A stretch of 64,000 bases of DNA from Paenibacillus_E sp964253085 (GCF_964253085.1 NZ_CAXUQH020000001.1:6882001-6946000), one strand, 5' to 3'. Shown: positions 36,029 to 45,026, counted from the first letter of the stretch. Notes: generated from the sequence alone by a model not told the origin. Translations and numbers: made by a program.

Positions 36029-37546
36029 CTATTTCTTCAGTTTGGCGTATTCAGCCGTATACTCAGCGATTACCTTCTCGCCGCCTGCTTTCAGCCATTT
36101 ATCAAGCTCTGTCTGCCAGCCAGCATCATCGATTTTACCCATCACATATTTGGTTTGAGCATCACGAATCATGTTATCCAGCTCTCCGCCTTTTTCAGCG
36201 TAGGTCTTCGAATTGAATGTCAGGGCCACATTTGGAACAACACTTTTCAGGTTATCTTGAGCGATCTTCGAACCTTTCGCCTGAAGCTCGTTTTGCTTCA
36301 ATGGAAGTCCTTTTCCTGCTGTTTCAAATGACGGCAAGCTGTCACGGTATGGTTTAACTTCAAGGTTGAACGTTGTCAAATCCTTAATTTGACCTTTACC
36401 ATCCTCTGTCTTGGTAAAGTGTTTGCCTTCAATCCCTCTTGTCAGCAAAGTTGACATTTCAGCATCAAGCAGCTTATCGAAGAAACCTAACAGGCGCTTC
36501 AGCTCCGCTTCTGTCTTCACACTTGATTTAGGGAAAAGGAAGAAACCGTTGTTTCCAGACTCAGCTGGAACTTTAAGTCCAGATGGACCTTCAAATGGCA
36601 CAACATCTACAACTGCCGTCGGCGTAGACTTGGAAACGTTGTCAAAAGAGAGCGCTGCCGCCGTTGCTACCGTGTTAACACGGATACCCACTTTACCCGC
36701 ATTCCATTTATTATCAGAATCAGCCGTTTGTACGATGGAGAAATCTTGATTAATTAATTTCTCAGCATACAAACGTTTTAACAACTTCAATGAATCCATG
36801 TATGGCTTCGTCATAAATTCAGCTACGATTTTACCGTTTTCAACACCCCATTTATTAGGTGCTCCATTCGGAACAGAAAGACGAGTCATGAAGCTGCTGC
36901 TAAGAACTGGATCATTATAGTTTTTATCCAAGAAGAATCCGTAAGTATCCGCTTGACCGTTCTTATCTGGATCTTTTTCCGCTACGGTTTTCGCCATATT
37001 GTACCAATCATCAAGCGTAACTGGTGGCTTCAATCCAAGGGTACCAAAGAAGTCTTTACGGTAGATGATACCTGCACGTCCAATGTCTCGGTATAACGGC
37101 AGCCCATACAGCTTGCCATCCACTTTAATGTTGTCGTAATACATCGGGCTAAGCTCCGATAAATTTTTGTAATCCTTTAATAACGGGCCAATTTCCCAGA
37201 ATAAGCCGGACTGGATGGCATTTAGGGTCGAAGCGTTAGCTTTCACTTTAAAAGCCTTAGGCATTTCACTAGAAGCAATCATGATGTTCTTTTTGTCTTC
37301 AAAAGCAGCATCTGGAATCCATTGAATATCGATTTTGGCATTCGTATATTTCTCTATCGCCAACTCGATATCGCTGCCCTTTTTAGGCGCTTCCCCTACC
37401 TGCGGCGTAGCAATAGTTACCTCTAATGGTGCGTTATCCACTGTTTTTTCTTCTTTCTTCGGATCTGTGCTGTTTCCACAACCTGCAAGTGTACCTGTTG
37501 TCAACGCGATGGAGCAAAGTAAAGCCATATACCTTTTTTTCATCAT
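36029..37546 (-). CDS. Oligosaccharide-binding lipoprotein (LplA/YtcQ-like)
   Basis: About 505 residues; ATG 37546 follows GGAGGGG by about six bases. A lipobox (LAGC) marks the acylated cysteine near residue 22. The large solute-binding fold (APKKGSDIELAIEKYTNAKI, PLYRDIGRAGIIYRKDF) is typical of the Firmicute family that works with LplB/LplC permeases on uronic-acid-containing oligosaccharides. It sits third in the operon, after the two permeases, with the catabolic genes following. Confidence 0.92.
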   Translation of the reverse strand: MMKKRYMALLCSIALTTGTLAGCGNSTDPKKEEKTVDNAPLEVTIATPQVGEAPKKGSDIELAIEKYTNAKIDIQWIPDAAFEDKKNIMIASSEMPKAFKVKANASTLNAIQSGLFWEIGPLLKDYKNLSELSPMYYDNIKVDGKLYGLPLYRDIGRAGIIYRKDFFGTLGLKPPVTLDDWYNMAKTVAEKDPDKNGQADTYGFFLDKNYNDPVLSSSFMTRLSVPNGAPNKWGVENGKIVAEFMTKPYMDSLKLLKRLYAEKLINQDFSIVQTADSDNKWNAGKVGIRVNTVATAAALSFDNVSKSTPTAVVDVVPFEGPSGLKVPAESGNNGFFLFPKSSVKTEAELKRLLGFFDKLLDAEMSTLLTRGIEGKHFTKTEDGKGQIKDLTTFNLEVKPYRDSLPSFETAGKGLPLKQNELQAKGSKIAQDNLKSVVPNVALTFNSKTYAEKGGELDNMIRDAQTKYVMGKIDDAGWQTELDKWLKAGGEKVIAEYTAEYAKLKK

Positions 37547-37605
37547 TCTTACCCCTCCATAATTATGAATAATATGGTACATATGCAAAGATGAACCATT
37601 ATAGG

Positions 37606-38487
37606 TTATCCCTTTACCGAACCTAATAAAACGCCTTTTGCGAAATGCTTCTGTAAGAACGGATATACGAGAACAATTGGTATTGTCGCGACCACAATTG
37701 AAGCCATCCGAATCGTTTGAGGCAAATAATCCGTCGGATCGGACTGTGAGGTCGAATCGCCAATTTTGTCTTGAGACATGAGAACAATTTGCCTAAGCAC
37801 AACCTGTACGGGCCATTTCTCAGAATCGTTGATATAAATGACTGCATGGAAGAACGTATTCCAATGTCCCACAGCGTAAAACAGGCCGAAAGTCGCCATA
37901 GCTGGCATAGACAAAGGCAGCACGATTCTGAATAAAGTACCGATATCGTTACAGCCATCAATTCTCGCAGCATCTTCCAAACCATCTGGAATTTGCTGAA
38001 AAAAGTTTTTTAGAACGATTAAGTTAAATGCACTAATGGCTGTTGGAATCATAAGAGACCAATACGAATTAATCAGACCAACCGACTTGACGACGAAGTA
38101 CGTCGGGATCATACCGCCACTGAAAAGCATCGTTATGAGGATCAATAGCATAAAGGCTTTACGCCCACGCAACGTGGCCCGAGCCAATGGATACGCTGTA
38201 AACGAAGTGAGTATAAGATTGATCAATGTTCCTAAAACGGTTACATAAATCGATACTCCGATACTTCTAATCATGGTGTCTGTTGAAAAAATATATTTAT
38301 ACGCGCTAAGCGTAAATTGGGTAGGTATCAAAAGCAATCCGCCCTTGACAACCTCCGAAGGGGCTGCAAACGATACCGAAACAATATAAACAAACGGTAT
38401 AATCGTGATCATGGAAACGAGGGTTAATAACGCATAGTTAACCCAGTCGAATATTTTATTGCCTACTGTCTTGTCATTCGTTGGCAT
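37606..38487 (-). CDS. ABC transporter permease, LplC/YtcP type
   Basis: 293 residues, six membrane helices, EAA loop DAARIDGCNDIGTLFRIVLPL near residue 185 and the C-terminal KHFAKGVLLGSVKG. It is 16 bases after the LplB-like permease gene. It pairs with that permease and, as usual for the family, needs an ATPase encoded elsewhere. Confidence 0.92.
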   Translation of the reverse strand: MPTNDKTVGNKIFDWVNYALLTLVSMITIIPFVYIVSVSFAAPSEVVKGGLLLIPTQFTLSAYKYIFSTDTMIRSIGVSIYVTVLGTLINLILTSFTAYPLARATLRGRKAFMLLILITMLFSGGMIPTYFVVKSVGLINSYWSLMIPTAISAFNLIVLKNFFQQIPDGLEDAARIDGCNDIGTLFRIVLPLSMPAMATFGLFYAVGHWNTFFHAVIYINDSEKWPVQVVLRQIVLMSQDKIGDSTSQSDPTDYLPQTIRMASIVVATIPIVLVYPFLQKHFAKGVLLGSVKG

Positions 38488-38503
38488 TGTTTATCTCCAC
38501 CTC

Positions 38504-39463
38504 CTAGTAAACGCCTTCTTCGCCAAATTTCTTCGCTAGTCTGTTCGCGCCGAGGACAAGTACCAGCCCCACTAATGATTTGAACAAACCAACTGCAGCA
38601 CTATAACTATATTGAGCCTGTGTCAAACCCTTCATATACACATAGGTATCGAACACTTCGCCCACTTCACGGTTCATAGAGTTCAGCATAAGGAAGATAT
38701 GCTCAAAGCCTGTATCAAGGAAGCTGCCCAATCTAAGAATAAACAGAATCACAATCGTGCTGCGGATAGCAGGAATCGTAATATGCCAGAGTTGACGCCA
38801 GCGGCCAGCCCCATCCATCCGAGCGGCCTCGTACAATTGCAAATCGACGCCAGACAAAGCGGCTAAGAAGATAATCGTTCCCCAACCTGCCTCTTTCCAA
38901 ATCGATTGGGCAATAATCATCGGTCTAAACCATTCTTCGCTTAGCATAAACGGAATTTTCTCAAAACCGAACTGCGCTAACAGTTCATTAACGACGCCAC
39001 CCTCTGTCGTAAATAGTACATAGAATATACCGACAGCAACTACCCATGAAATGAAATGCGGCAAATAGAGCAGTGTTTGAACGACTCGTTTGAACATCTC
39101 TCTTCGCGCTTCATTGATCATGAGAGCTAGTATTATTGGAAGAGGAAAGAAGAACACTAAATTATAGATGGCTAACAGTAAAGTATTTCGGAATAGGGAC
39201 CAGAATTGAGGCTCCATAAAAAATCGTTCAAAATGTTTAAAGCCAACCCATGGACTGTTTATAAATCCGGTAAAGGGCTTGTAGTCCTGAAACGCCATAA
39301 CCAGACCAAGCATCGGAACATATTTGAATACAACAAAATACAAGATCCCGGGAAACAAAAGTAGATACATCCATCGATCTCTTATGAGATCTCGTACCAG
39401 CTGTGATCGTTTAATTGAGCTTATTTGAGCTCTTTGCATCTGTGTTTCCAAGGGTTGCGCCAC
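38504..39463 (-). CDS. ABC transporter permease, LplB/YteP type
   Basis: 319 residues, GTG start with AGGAGG seven bases upstream. A cytoplasmic N-terminal extension (LVRDLIRDRWMYLLLFPG) precedes six membrane helices; the EAA loop is YEAARMDGAGRWRQLWHITIP near residue 215. It is the first gene of an operon that continues through the second permease, binding protein, ALDH, DHDPS-like and enolase-like genes. The likely cargo is an unsaturated or acidic oligosaccharide, inferred from the neighbouring GH105. Confidence 0.92.
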   Translation of the reverse strand: MAQPLETQMQRAQISSIKRSQLVRDLIRDRWMYLLLFPGILYFVVFKYVPMLGLVMAFQDYKPFTGFINSPWVGFKHFERFFMEPQFWSLFRNTLLLAIYNLVFFFPLPIILALMINEARREMFKRVVQTLLYLPHFISWVVAVGIFYVLFTTEGGVVNELLAQFGFEKIPFMLSEEWFRPMIIAQSIWKEAGWGTIIFLAALSGVDLQLYEAARMDGAGRWRQLWHITIPAIRSTIVILFILRLGSFLDTGFEHIFLMLNSMNREVGEVFDTYVYMKGLTQAQYSYSAAVGLFKSLVGLVLVLGANRLAKKFGEEGVY

Positions 39464-39639
39464 TCGACTTCCTCCTGACTGAAATGTTATTGGCTTCCCT
39501 TGTATAATAAGTTATCAAATGAATAACAGGCTATCGTACTCATTTAACTTCTTTTATTCGAAGTATGAAAACCCTTACAGGACGGGGGTTTTGCGGATAC
39601 GAAATCCTCCAGTTATCATTCTTTGCTGTAATAATAATG

Positions 39640-39769
39640 ATTTAACTGCTATCTCGAGTTCCGCGTCCACAATGCCGTGGGGGAACCGTGCTGTGCTTTT
39701 TCGCGATCCCGACGGGCAATCTGGTTAACCTCTTCGCGCCGGTGACCGAGGAAGCGATCAACAAGTCAA
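39640..39769 (+). pseudogene. Remnant of a VOC/glyoxalase-family gene
   Basis: A plus-strand stretch reads MPWGNRAVLFRDPDG and then, after a one-base shift near 39714, NLVNLFAPVTEEAINK. Together these are the typical C-terminal end of a VOC-family protein. The rest of the gene is absent upstream and there is a terminator directly after it. It is a decayed fragment in the 614-base gap upstream of the transporter operon. Confidence 0.65.
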
Positions 39770-39793
39770 AGGAGCAGCTACGGCTGCTCCTTT
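39768..39793 (+). terminator. Terminator after the VOC remnant
   Basis: AAAGGAGCAGC pairs perfectly with GCTGCTCCTTT around TACG. It survives from the lost gene and is symmetrical, so it may work in both directions. Confidence 0.75.
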
Positions 39794-39840
39794 ACTGTTT
39801 TCAGTTCTGCTTGCTTTCTGGTGTCAGAAGAAAATAAAGT

Positions 39841-39984
39841 ATTAGACTGGATGTCTTTATTCCATGCGGCTTTTCGAATTGTCATACCGTCACACTTCAT
39901 TGGCTAAGTTTTAGACTGACCTTAGAAATTGAAACAGCGACAGCAAAGGACTAGAAAATAAAGTCCTAGATTGTCGCTATTTCA
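39841..39984. repeat. Dispersed 140-bp element, copy 2
   Basis: About 90% identical to 26843-26981, in the same orientation, with the same terminal hairpin (GCGACAG ... TGTCGC). The few differences are single bases and short insertions. No coding frame is apparent. Confidence 0.85.
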
Positions 39985-40077
39985 AGGTAACTATTGTTAC
40001 ATTTTAATGATAGCTAACGAGCAAAAGAAAGATACAAATCCGAAATAGCGCACCGAAAATAGCCCGGATCCGCCCAT

Positions 40078-40248
40078 TTACTGAGCAAAAACAACTACAC
40101 TAATAAAGAGAATAGCTGCAAAAAAAACCGAAGTCGTGAATATGAGAACGTCACTTTTATCTTTGTTAAGAATTGCTCGAAAAGTACTTAAGAAAAACAA
40201 CATAAAGAAAAAGGATAATAAAGCTAAGGCAATATCCACTTTATTCAT
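40078..40248 (-). CDS. Small membrane protein (56 aa)
   Basis: This short frame encodes two hydrophobic helices, IALALLSFFFMLFFLS and VFFAAILFISVVVFAQ, separated by a basic loop. ATG 40248 sits only one base from GGAGGG, so a GTG three codons downstream (40239), nine bases from the site, may be the true start. It is followed upstream by a second small membrane gene on the same strand. Function unknown. Confidence 0.55.
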   Translation of the reverse strand: MNKVDIALALLSFFFMLFFLSTFRAILNKDKSDVLIFTTSVFFAAILFISVVVFAQ

Positions 40249-40317
40249 CCCTCCGTTCTAAGTATTCTTTCTACAATTATAAATGAACTTTCCATGCTTA
40301 CTCTTGAACCAATCATC

Positions 40318-40563
40318 TTAAACTTTAGATATGACTATTGAAATTACAATCCCGGCAATTGAAATCCATACGAAATAAGACTTATAAATCCTAGAAATAA
40401 TCGAATCCTGCTTTACTAAGTCACTCCTGTGGTTTTGTTGCATTTGTAAATCAATATTTCCTGAAGCGTTAGAAGCTCCTGTTGAACCTAAACCTTTAAA
40501 AAGTAAAGTTACTACCAATAGAATTAAAGAACCCATAAACAGATAATCAGATATTTGTTGCAT
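40318..40563 (-). CDS. Small membrane protein (81 aa)
   Basis: Two predicted helices (residues about 8-24 and 62-80) flank a polar Asn/Gln/Ser-rich loop. AGGAG precedes the ATG at normal distance. It is probably co-transcribed with the 56-residue membrane protein. I do not recognise the family. The 337 bases upstream (40564-40900) are AT-rich, with only a fragment of the REP-like left end (CCTGCCCGTTATTGACTAG near 40778). Confidence 0.6.
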   Translation of the reverse strand: MQQISDYLFMGSLILLVVTLLFKGLGSTGASNASGNIDLQMQQNHRSDLVKQDSIISRIYKSYFVWISIAGIVISIVISKV

Positions 40564-40900
40564 TAAAATCTTACTCCTTTTGTGTTGCAGAATTTGCGAC
40601 TTACAATAATATAATAAAATAGATTATTCTAGGAATTTGTCGATTTTTGCTAATTTTCATCATTAATTCACCGACGTTCAATATTCATTCACAATTTATA
40701 CATATAATAATATCAAAATACGAAAGTTGTCTCACCTATCTGTCCATAACTAGCTGTCGTTGCCACCACGTTCTCCTGCCCGTTATTGACTAGTTACTAA
40801 TAGGGAAGTAGGTAAACATAAAGTGCGTTCTTCCATGTGGCTTGTTTTTTGAGTATATTTCATTTGGAAGCATGAATTGAACCCAAAAGGAGTAGATACC

Positions 40901-41878
40901 GTGAGATATCGTGTACTTGGTCGTTCAGGTCTTGAGGTAAGCGAGGTAAGTTTAGGATGTTGGGCAATTGGCGGGCCTTCGTGGCGAGATGGTGAGTCAG
41001 TGGGTTGGTCAGGCAACGATGACAGCGCTTCTATTTCAGGGTTAAAACGCGCTTTTGATCTGGGTATTAATCATTTTGATACTGCAGATGTCTATGGAGA
41101 CGGTCATTCAGAGCGCGTAATTGGACGCTTCCTGAAAGAAGTTCCGCGAGACAAAGTTATAATTGCCTCGAAAGTCGGCTGGTTCCGAGGAACAGCTCCG
41201 AATGCAATGCAACCTATCCACATTCGCCACCAGTTAGAGCAATCGTTGATGAATTTGGGCACCGATTACTTGGATCTTCATTATTTTCATAACACGAACT
41301 TCGGTCCAAACGATCTTTATTTGGCAGAAGCGGCTGAAATGATGCGTCAATTACAGAAGGAAGGCATAGTGCGTGTCATCGGACAATCAGGATATAGCTA
41401 CGGTGACTTCAAAAGAGTCTGTCCAGTTACTCGTCCAGACGTGTTGCAATTCCACTATAATGCCTTCGGCAATCAGTTTGATCAGCCTGATACCAATTTG
41501 TTCGAATGGGCAGCTGAGCAAAATTTAGGTGTCGTTCTATTTGGTCCGCTAGCGCAGGGGTTACTGCTCGATAAATTCGATCCAGAGAATCCGCCAAAGT
41601 TTGGCGAAGGAGATGTTCGGGCGTCCAATTCAGGATTTACCAAGGAGCGTCTACTGGAGATCCGCCAACGACTTGTCCCCATCAAAGAGCGGTTCGGTAT
41701 GGAAGTTCAAGATTTGGTAAGGGTGGCGATTCAATTCGCGCTTGCACAATCTCCGAACGCTTGCGTAATTCCAGGATTCAAGAATGTTAAACAGGTGGAA
41801 TCCAATGCACATGGAGCTGGAAATCCATTGAATTCGGAAGAAGTTGCCTTCATTCGCAGCGTAATTCAAAAGGCTTAA
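40901..41878 (+). CDS. Aldo/keto reductase
   Basis: About 325 residues. The GTG at 40901 is chosen because AAGGAG lies eight bases upstream; an ATG eight codons earlier would place that site inside the gene. The barrel shows the AKR tetrad: Asp and Tyr in FDTADVYGDGHSE, Lys in IIASKVGW, His in LDLHYFHN. The C-terminal IPGFKNVKQVESN is the NADPH-binding region. The physiological substrate is unknown and the gene stands alone. Confidence 0.92.
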   Translation: MRYRVLGRSGLEVSEVSLGCWAIGGPSWRDGESVGWSGNDDSASISGLKRAFDLGINHFDTADVYGDGHSERVIGRFLKEVPRDKVIIASKVGWFRGTAPNAMQPIHIRHQLEQSLMNLGTDYLDLHYFHNTNFGPNDLYLAEAAEMMRQLQKEGIVRVIGQSGYSYGDFKRVCPVTRPDVLQFHYNAFGNQFDQPDTNLFEWAAEQNLGVVLFGPLAQGLLLDKFDPENPPKFGEGDVRASNSGFTKERLLEIRQRLVPIKERFGMEVQDLVRVAIQFALAQSPNACVIPGFKNVKQVESNAHGAGNPLNSEEVAFIRSVIQKA

Positions 41879-41941
41879 TCTGATAGATACTGAATATATA
41901 CAAACACGAATGCCTACCAAGGATGGTAGGTTTTCTTGGTT

Positions 41942-42014
41942 CACACGAGGCTGCCGAGTGATTTCGGCAACCTCTTCCTTGGTTTTTAAACTATCGTTCA
42001 CCGTTAGTTCAATA
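41942..42014. repeat. REP-like element (hairpin plus right-end motif)
   Basis: GAGGCTGCCGA pairs with TCGGCAACCTC, and 13 bases on lies the right-end motif AACTATCGTTCACCGTTAGTT, itself a small dyad. It is one of about ten related copies between here and 60.7 kb. A further imperfect AAAAAGCC/GCCTTTTT stem follows at about 42015-42048. Confidence 0.75.
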
Positions 42015-42187
42015 AAAAGCCTATTGAAATACTTCAACAGCCTTTTTATTATTTGGGAAATATACGCAACTTGATTTCCTGTGGATAATGGGACTCCCCC
42101 CGAAAGTAATCGGAATCAGCTTCGCAGCATTACTTCACTTTTGGTGGATATGCTCTTATGGATTCCGGTTTGAGAACGGTCCCCCGA

Positions 42188-42826
42188 TTAGAATCGTTTG
42201 GCAACTTCCTTAGCATGTGCAATTGCTTTTTCTTTAATAGCTGGAGCTTGCTCTTGTGATTTTAATGCCGTTCCTTCAACAAAAATTGCCTCAATAGATT
42301 GAATCCCATAGAACTGTAAAACCTTATTCAGATAGCTGTATCCCATTTCAAGTGGAGCTAAAGGACCTTCCGAATAAACAGAACCACTAGCTTGAATGTG
42401 TAAGACTTTCTTACCCGTCAACAGACCTTCATGGCCGTTTTCGGTATATCTAAAAGTCTTACCCGGAATTGAAGTCGCATCAGTGTATGCTTTCAAAACC
42501 GGTGGGATCGTGAAATTCCACATCGGGGAAACATATACGTACTTATCAGCAGCCACGAATTGATCAACAATCCCTTCAAGACAAGCCACTTTTGACTTCT
42601 CAGCATCAGTCAGTTGATCGAAAGATGAACCCGACCGAAGCTTTTCCCAACCTCTTAAAACATCAGCATCAAATTGCGGAATATTCTCTTTGTAGAGATC
42701 CAAATGAACAACTTCATCTCTCGGATTTGCCTCGCGGTACGCTTCGATAAACTCTTTGCCTACCGCGAGACTATACGATGATTGAGGATCGAGAGGGTGT
42801 GCGGTGATGTACAATACGGTTGCCAT
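42188..42826 (-). CDS. azoR: FMN-dependent NADH:quinone/azo reductase
   Basis: 212 residues, the normal AzoR length. The flavodoxin-like fold has the FMN-binding PMWNFTIPPVLKAYTD and QASGSVYSEGP. AzoR reduces quinones, and azo dyes incidentally, by two-electron transfer and protects against thiol-reactive electrophiles. It is divergent from an HxlR/YodB-type repressor gene, with a dyad in the shared region, the same arrangement seen for quinone-responsive reductases in Bacillales. Confidence 0.94.
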   Translation of the reverse strand: MATVLYITAHPLDPQSSYSLAVGKEFIEAYREANPRDEVVHLDLYKENIPQFDADVLRGWEKLRSGSSFDQLTDAEKSKVACLEGIVDQFVAADKYVYVSPMWNFTIPPVLKAYTDATSIPGKTFRYTENGHEGLLTGKKVLHIQASGSVYSEGPLAPLEMGYSYLNKVLQFYGIQSIEAIFVEGTALKSQEQAPAIKEKAIAHAKEVAKRF

Positions 42827-42883
42827 GAATCAAAACTTCCCTTCTGTAATCAGTTATACTTTCAAGGATAATCATATTATATA

Positions 42884-42902
42884 TACTTACAAATTTTAAG
42901 TA
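42884..42902. promoter_or_regulatory. Dyad TACTTA-N7-TAAGTA between azoR and hxlR-type gene
   Basis: Perfect 6-base arms in the 129-base divergent region resemble the TACT/AGTA-type operators of the HxlR/YodB family. It is the likely binding site of the adjacent repressor, controlling azoR and itself. Confidence 0.6.
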
Positions 42903-42955
42903 CGCACAATAATGTGGTATAGTATTAAAAAAGGTACTGTAATGGAGGCCTATGT

Positions 42956-43315
42956 ATGCAAAAGAACCCTGTCCAATGTCAATTCGTTGTGGCGCTGGAT
43001 TCGATCGTCGGCAAATGGAAGCCGATTATCCTTTACCATTTGCTTCAAGGTAAACCTTTGCGGTTCAATGAGCTAAGAAGATTGCTGCCCGATATCACTC
43101 AAAGGATGCTTACGCTCCATCTGCGCGAATTGGAAGAGGAAGAGATCGTTAAACGAGTCATTTATCCGCAAATCCCGCCGAAAGTAGAATACTCCATCAC
43201 GGAATACGGCATGAGCCTGTCTCCGATTTTGGAAACTTTACATCAATGGGGAGTGGCCCATGTTGAGCGAAAGCAGCTCAAAAAGGAGAAAAATGAACAA
43301 ACAGAAACGGACTAG
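42956..43315 (+). CDS. HxlR/YodB-family transcriptional repressor
   Basis: 119 residues with a winged helix-turn-helix (FNELRRLLPDITQRMLTLHLRELEEEEIV) of the HxlR family. A single Cys (Cys8, in NPVQCQFVV) occupies the position of the redox-sensing cysteine of YodB-type repressors, consistent with derepression by quinones or diamide. It is divergent from azoR and ends in a terminator overlapping its stop codon. Confidence 0.9.
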   Translation: MQKNPVQCQFVVALDSIVGKWKPIILYHLLQGKPLRFNELRRLLPDITQRMLTLHLRELEEEEIVKRVIYPQIPPKVEYSITEYGMSLSPILETLHQWGVAHVERKQLKKEKNEQTETD

Positions 43316-43341
43316 CGTTCGACAATACGCTAGTCCGTTTC
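43306..43341 (+). terminator. Terminator overlapping the hxlR-type stop codon
   Basis: AAACGGACTAGCG pairs with CGCTAGTCCGTTT around ten bases. It is symmetrical and serves the regulator gene. A degenerate REP-like right half follows at about 43455-43505. Confidence 0.8.
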
Positions 43342-43498
43342 ATTCTGCTCAGAGTCACAATATAACGAAAGTGATTACGAGGCATGTCCGGCAGCGCGGC
43401 CTGCCAGAACATAAAGAAGATCGATAAATCCAAACTATCCTCCCGTTCGTCGTTCTCACGGCAGCCCCGTAATGAGGTTATTGAGCTATAGTTCTTCG

Positions 43499-44014
43499 CT
43501 AGTTTAATGAGCTTATAATTTCGATTGTATCTTTTATTGTTATGGACTTAGAAGAATATTGTCCCAATTTATTTACAACCTTCGGTTTAATTCGACTTTC
43601 AAAATTATCATTCCAGATAAACATGTTCCTGAATATTTCAAAAGTGGGTTTATAGTTTGATTTTTCTATTCTGAGTATCTGTAAGATAAATCTTCTGATA
43701 ATTCGATACTTTCGTTTCGAGTTTTTAGTATCCAAAAATATAATTAAATCAGCATTATGAAAACTTTGGAATACCCATTCGTTATAATGAGCTCCCTCTA
43801 TAATCCAAGTATTTGAATGAATAATTGTACTCAACAGTTGATCTCTTTCTTCCTCGGTTCTTTTAATGTCTCTCGGTTTATGTCTCTTCCAAACAACATT
43901 ATCCAATTCATAATGTGGGATACTCAGTTTATTTGATAGATTTCTGGCTAATGTTGTTTTACCGCTCCCAACGGAACCTATAATATGTATTTTTCTCGGG
44001 GAAAGTTTGTCCAT
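43499..44014 (-). CDS. P-loop kinase-like protein (FlaR/adenylate-kinase-like)
   Basis: 171 residues. The Walker A GSVGSGKTTLARNLS lies at residues 13-27 and a LID-like basic region follows (DIKRTEEERDQLL). These match small kinases annotated as DNA topology modulation FlaR-related or adenylate-kinase-like. The true substrate is unknown. The stop codon lies in a degenerate REP-like right end, so the last residues may have been altered by that element. Confidence 0.8.
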   Translation of the reverse strand: MDKLSPRKIHIIGSVGSGKTTLARNLSNKLSIPHYELDNVVWKRHKPRDIKRTEEERDQLLSTIIHSNTWIIEGAHYNEWVFQSFHNADLIIFLDTKNSKRKYRIIRRFILQILRIEKSNYKPTFEIFRNMFIWNDNFESRIKPKVVNKLGQYSSKSITIKDTIEIISSLN

Positions 44015-44079
44015 TCAACCTATCCTCCACAGGATTTTTAATAATGTATTCTTCTAACTTTCCATAAAACCTTTATTAG

Positions 44080-44172
44080 AATTGAGCTGCCCTTAGTTGA
44101 GAAAACGGCTGCCATTGTGCAGGCAGCCGTTCATTGTATTTATTGAGCAATCGTTTTCCGCTTGCTTTGATT
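44080..44172. repeat. REP-like element
   Basis: A left flank GAGCTGCCCTTAGTTGAG is followed by the hairpin AACGGCTGCC-ATTGTGCA-GGCAGCCGTT and the right flank TTATTGAGCAATCGTTTTCC. It is among the more complete copies of the family. Confidence 0.8.
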
Positions 44173-44196
44173 GCCAACTATAGCTTAACTCTCCTA

Positions 44197-44547
44197 TTAC
44201 TTTTTAATTTTGATTTTTCTATAAATTATAGTTGGTGCAATCCAAATAAAGGATATCAATTGGACCGCAATTAAGTAAGTGATTTGATAATTCTCCAATA
44301 GATTGAACTGGATAATAAAAAACCAAAGCCCTGTACCGAACCACAAAAAAACCAAACCAAATGCACCGATTTTGCTTCCATTAGGTTTAAGGCGGCCTTT
44401 GATGATATAGTTGATCAGCCAAATCGCACCCAATATCGGTAAAATTCCAGCGATAAAATAGGGCTTCGAATTCATGCTCTTCATTACAGCAGAAGTTAAC
44501 ACAAAAGCAAGTGTTGACACAATATAGACAGTAGATTTTTTCTTCAT
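44197..44547 (-). CDS. Small integral membrane protein (116 aa)
   Basis: Four hydrophobic segments cover most of the protein (YIVSTLAFVLTSAV, FIAGILPILGAIWLINYII, AFGLVFLWFGTGLWFFII, ITYLIAVQLISFIWIAPTI), separated by short basic loops. GAGAAATTATG gives a modest ribosome binding site. No recognised family or partner. Confidence 0.65.
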   Translation of the reverse strand: MKKKSTVYIVSTLAFVLTSAVMKSMNSKPYFIAGILPILGAIWLINYIIKGRLKPNGSKIGAFGLVFLWFGTGLWFFIIQFNLLENYQITYLIAVQLISFIWIAPTIIYRKIKIKK

Positions 44548-44635
44548 AATTTCTCCTAAATAGTCATACTTCGGCCCGTGTTGTTTGTATTAAAGTATAT
44601 AATTGAGGGATATTTCCGTAAACAATTTCTTCCAT

Positions 44636-44693
44636 GCTATGCTGCCCGTTACTTTAATAGACAACGGCAGCCGATCGGGTGACCAGCTGCCAC
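44636..44693. repeat. REP-like element, left half, overlapping a gene end
   Basis: GCTGCCCGTTACTTTAATAG is the left-end motif, followed by ACGGCAGCCG ... AGCTGCC. It overlaps the last 14 codons of the membrane-protein gene at 44649-45026 and supplies its stop codon. Confidence 0.75.
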
Positions 44694-45026
44694 TATATGA
44701 GTATTCAACAAACGTTCTGCGTTAGTTAAATCATCTTTTTCTTCTTTAGCCCTTTGGGATTCTCTAAATGAACCGAAAATGCCTGTAATAAGCTCAATTA
44801 ACCCAAAAGTAAATCCGTATCCAGAAGAACCTTCAAAAGCCAACAAAACAATTACTCCGAACAAAATAATAATGACACCTAAAAGTTGAACTTGTAGAGC
44901 GCTTGGATTGATAAAGTCCAGTAATACACACGCATAAAAGATTGCAACAGCTATTAGAGTTAGAACGATTAAAACGATTAAGGCAAAACTACCCATCATG
45001 ACTCTCATAGATGATGTGATAAACAC
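44649..45026 (-). CDS. Membrane protein with a repeat-derived C-terminus
   Basis: Up to 125 residues, with three hydrophobic segments (SFALIVLIVLTLIAVAIFYACVLL, LLGVIIILFGVIVLLAF, FTFGLIELITGIF). The GTG at 45026 directly follows the TGA of the methyltransferase gene, so translation may be coupled; ATG codons at residues 7 and 10 are alternatives. The final residues, AAGHPIGCRCLLK, are encoded by a REP-like element, so the original C-terminus has probably been replaced. Function unknown. Confidence 0.55.
   Translation of the reverse strand: MFITSSMRVMMGSFALIVLIVLTLIAVAIFYACVLLDFINPSALQVQLLGVIIILFGVIVLLAFEGSSGYGFTFGLIELITGIFGSFRESQRAKEEKDDLTNAERLLNTHIVAAGHPIGCRCLLK

Noticed and set aside
40780..40860. 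Third copy of the 140-bp dispersed element
   Set aside because: Only short stretches (AACATAAAG, TTCCATG-GGCTT) resemble the two good copies; not enough to call.
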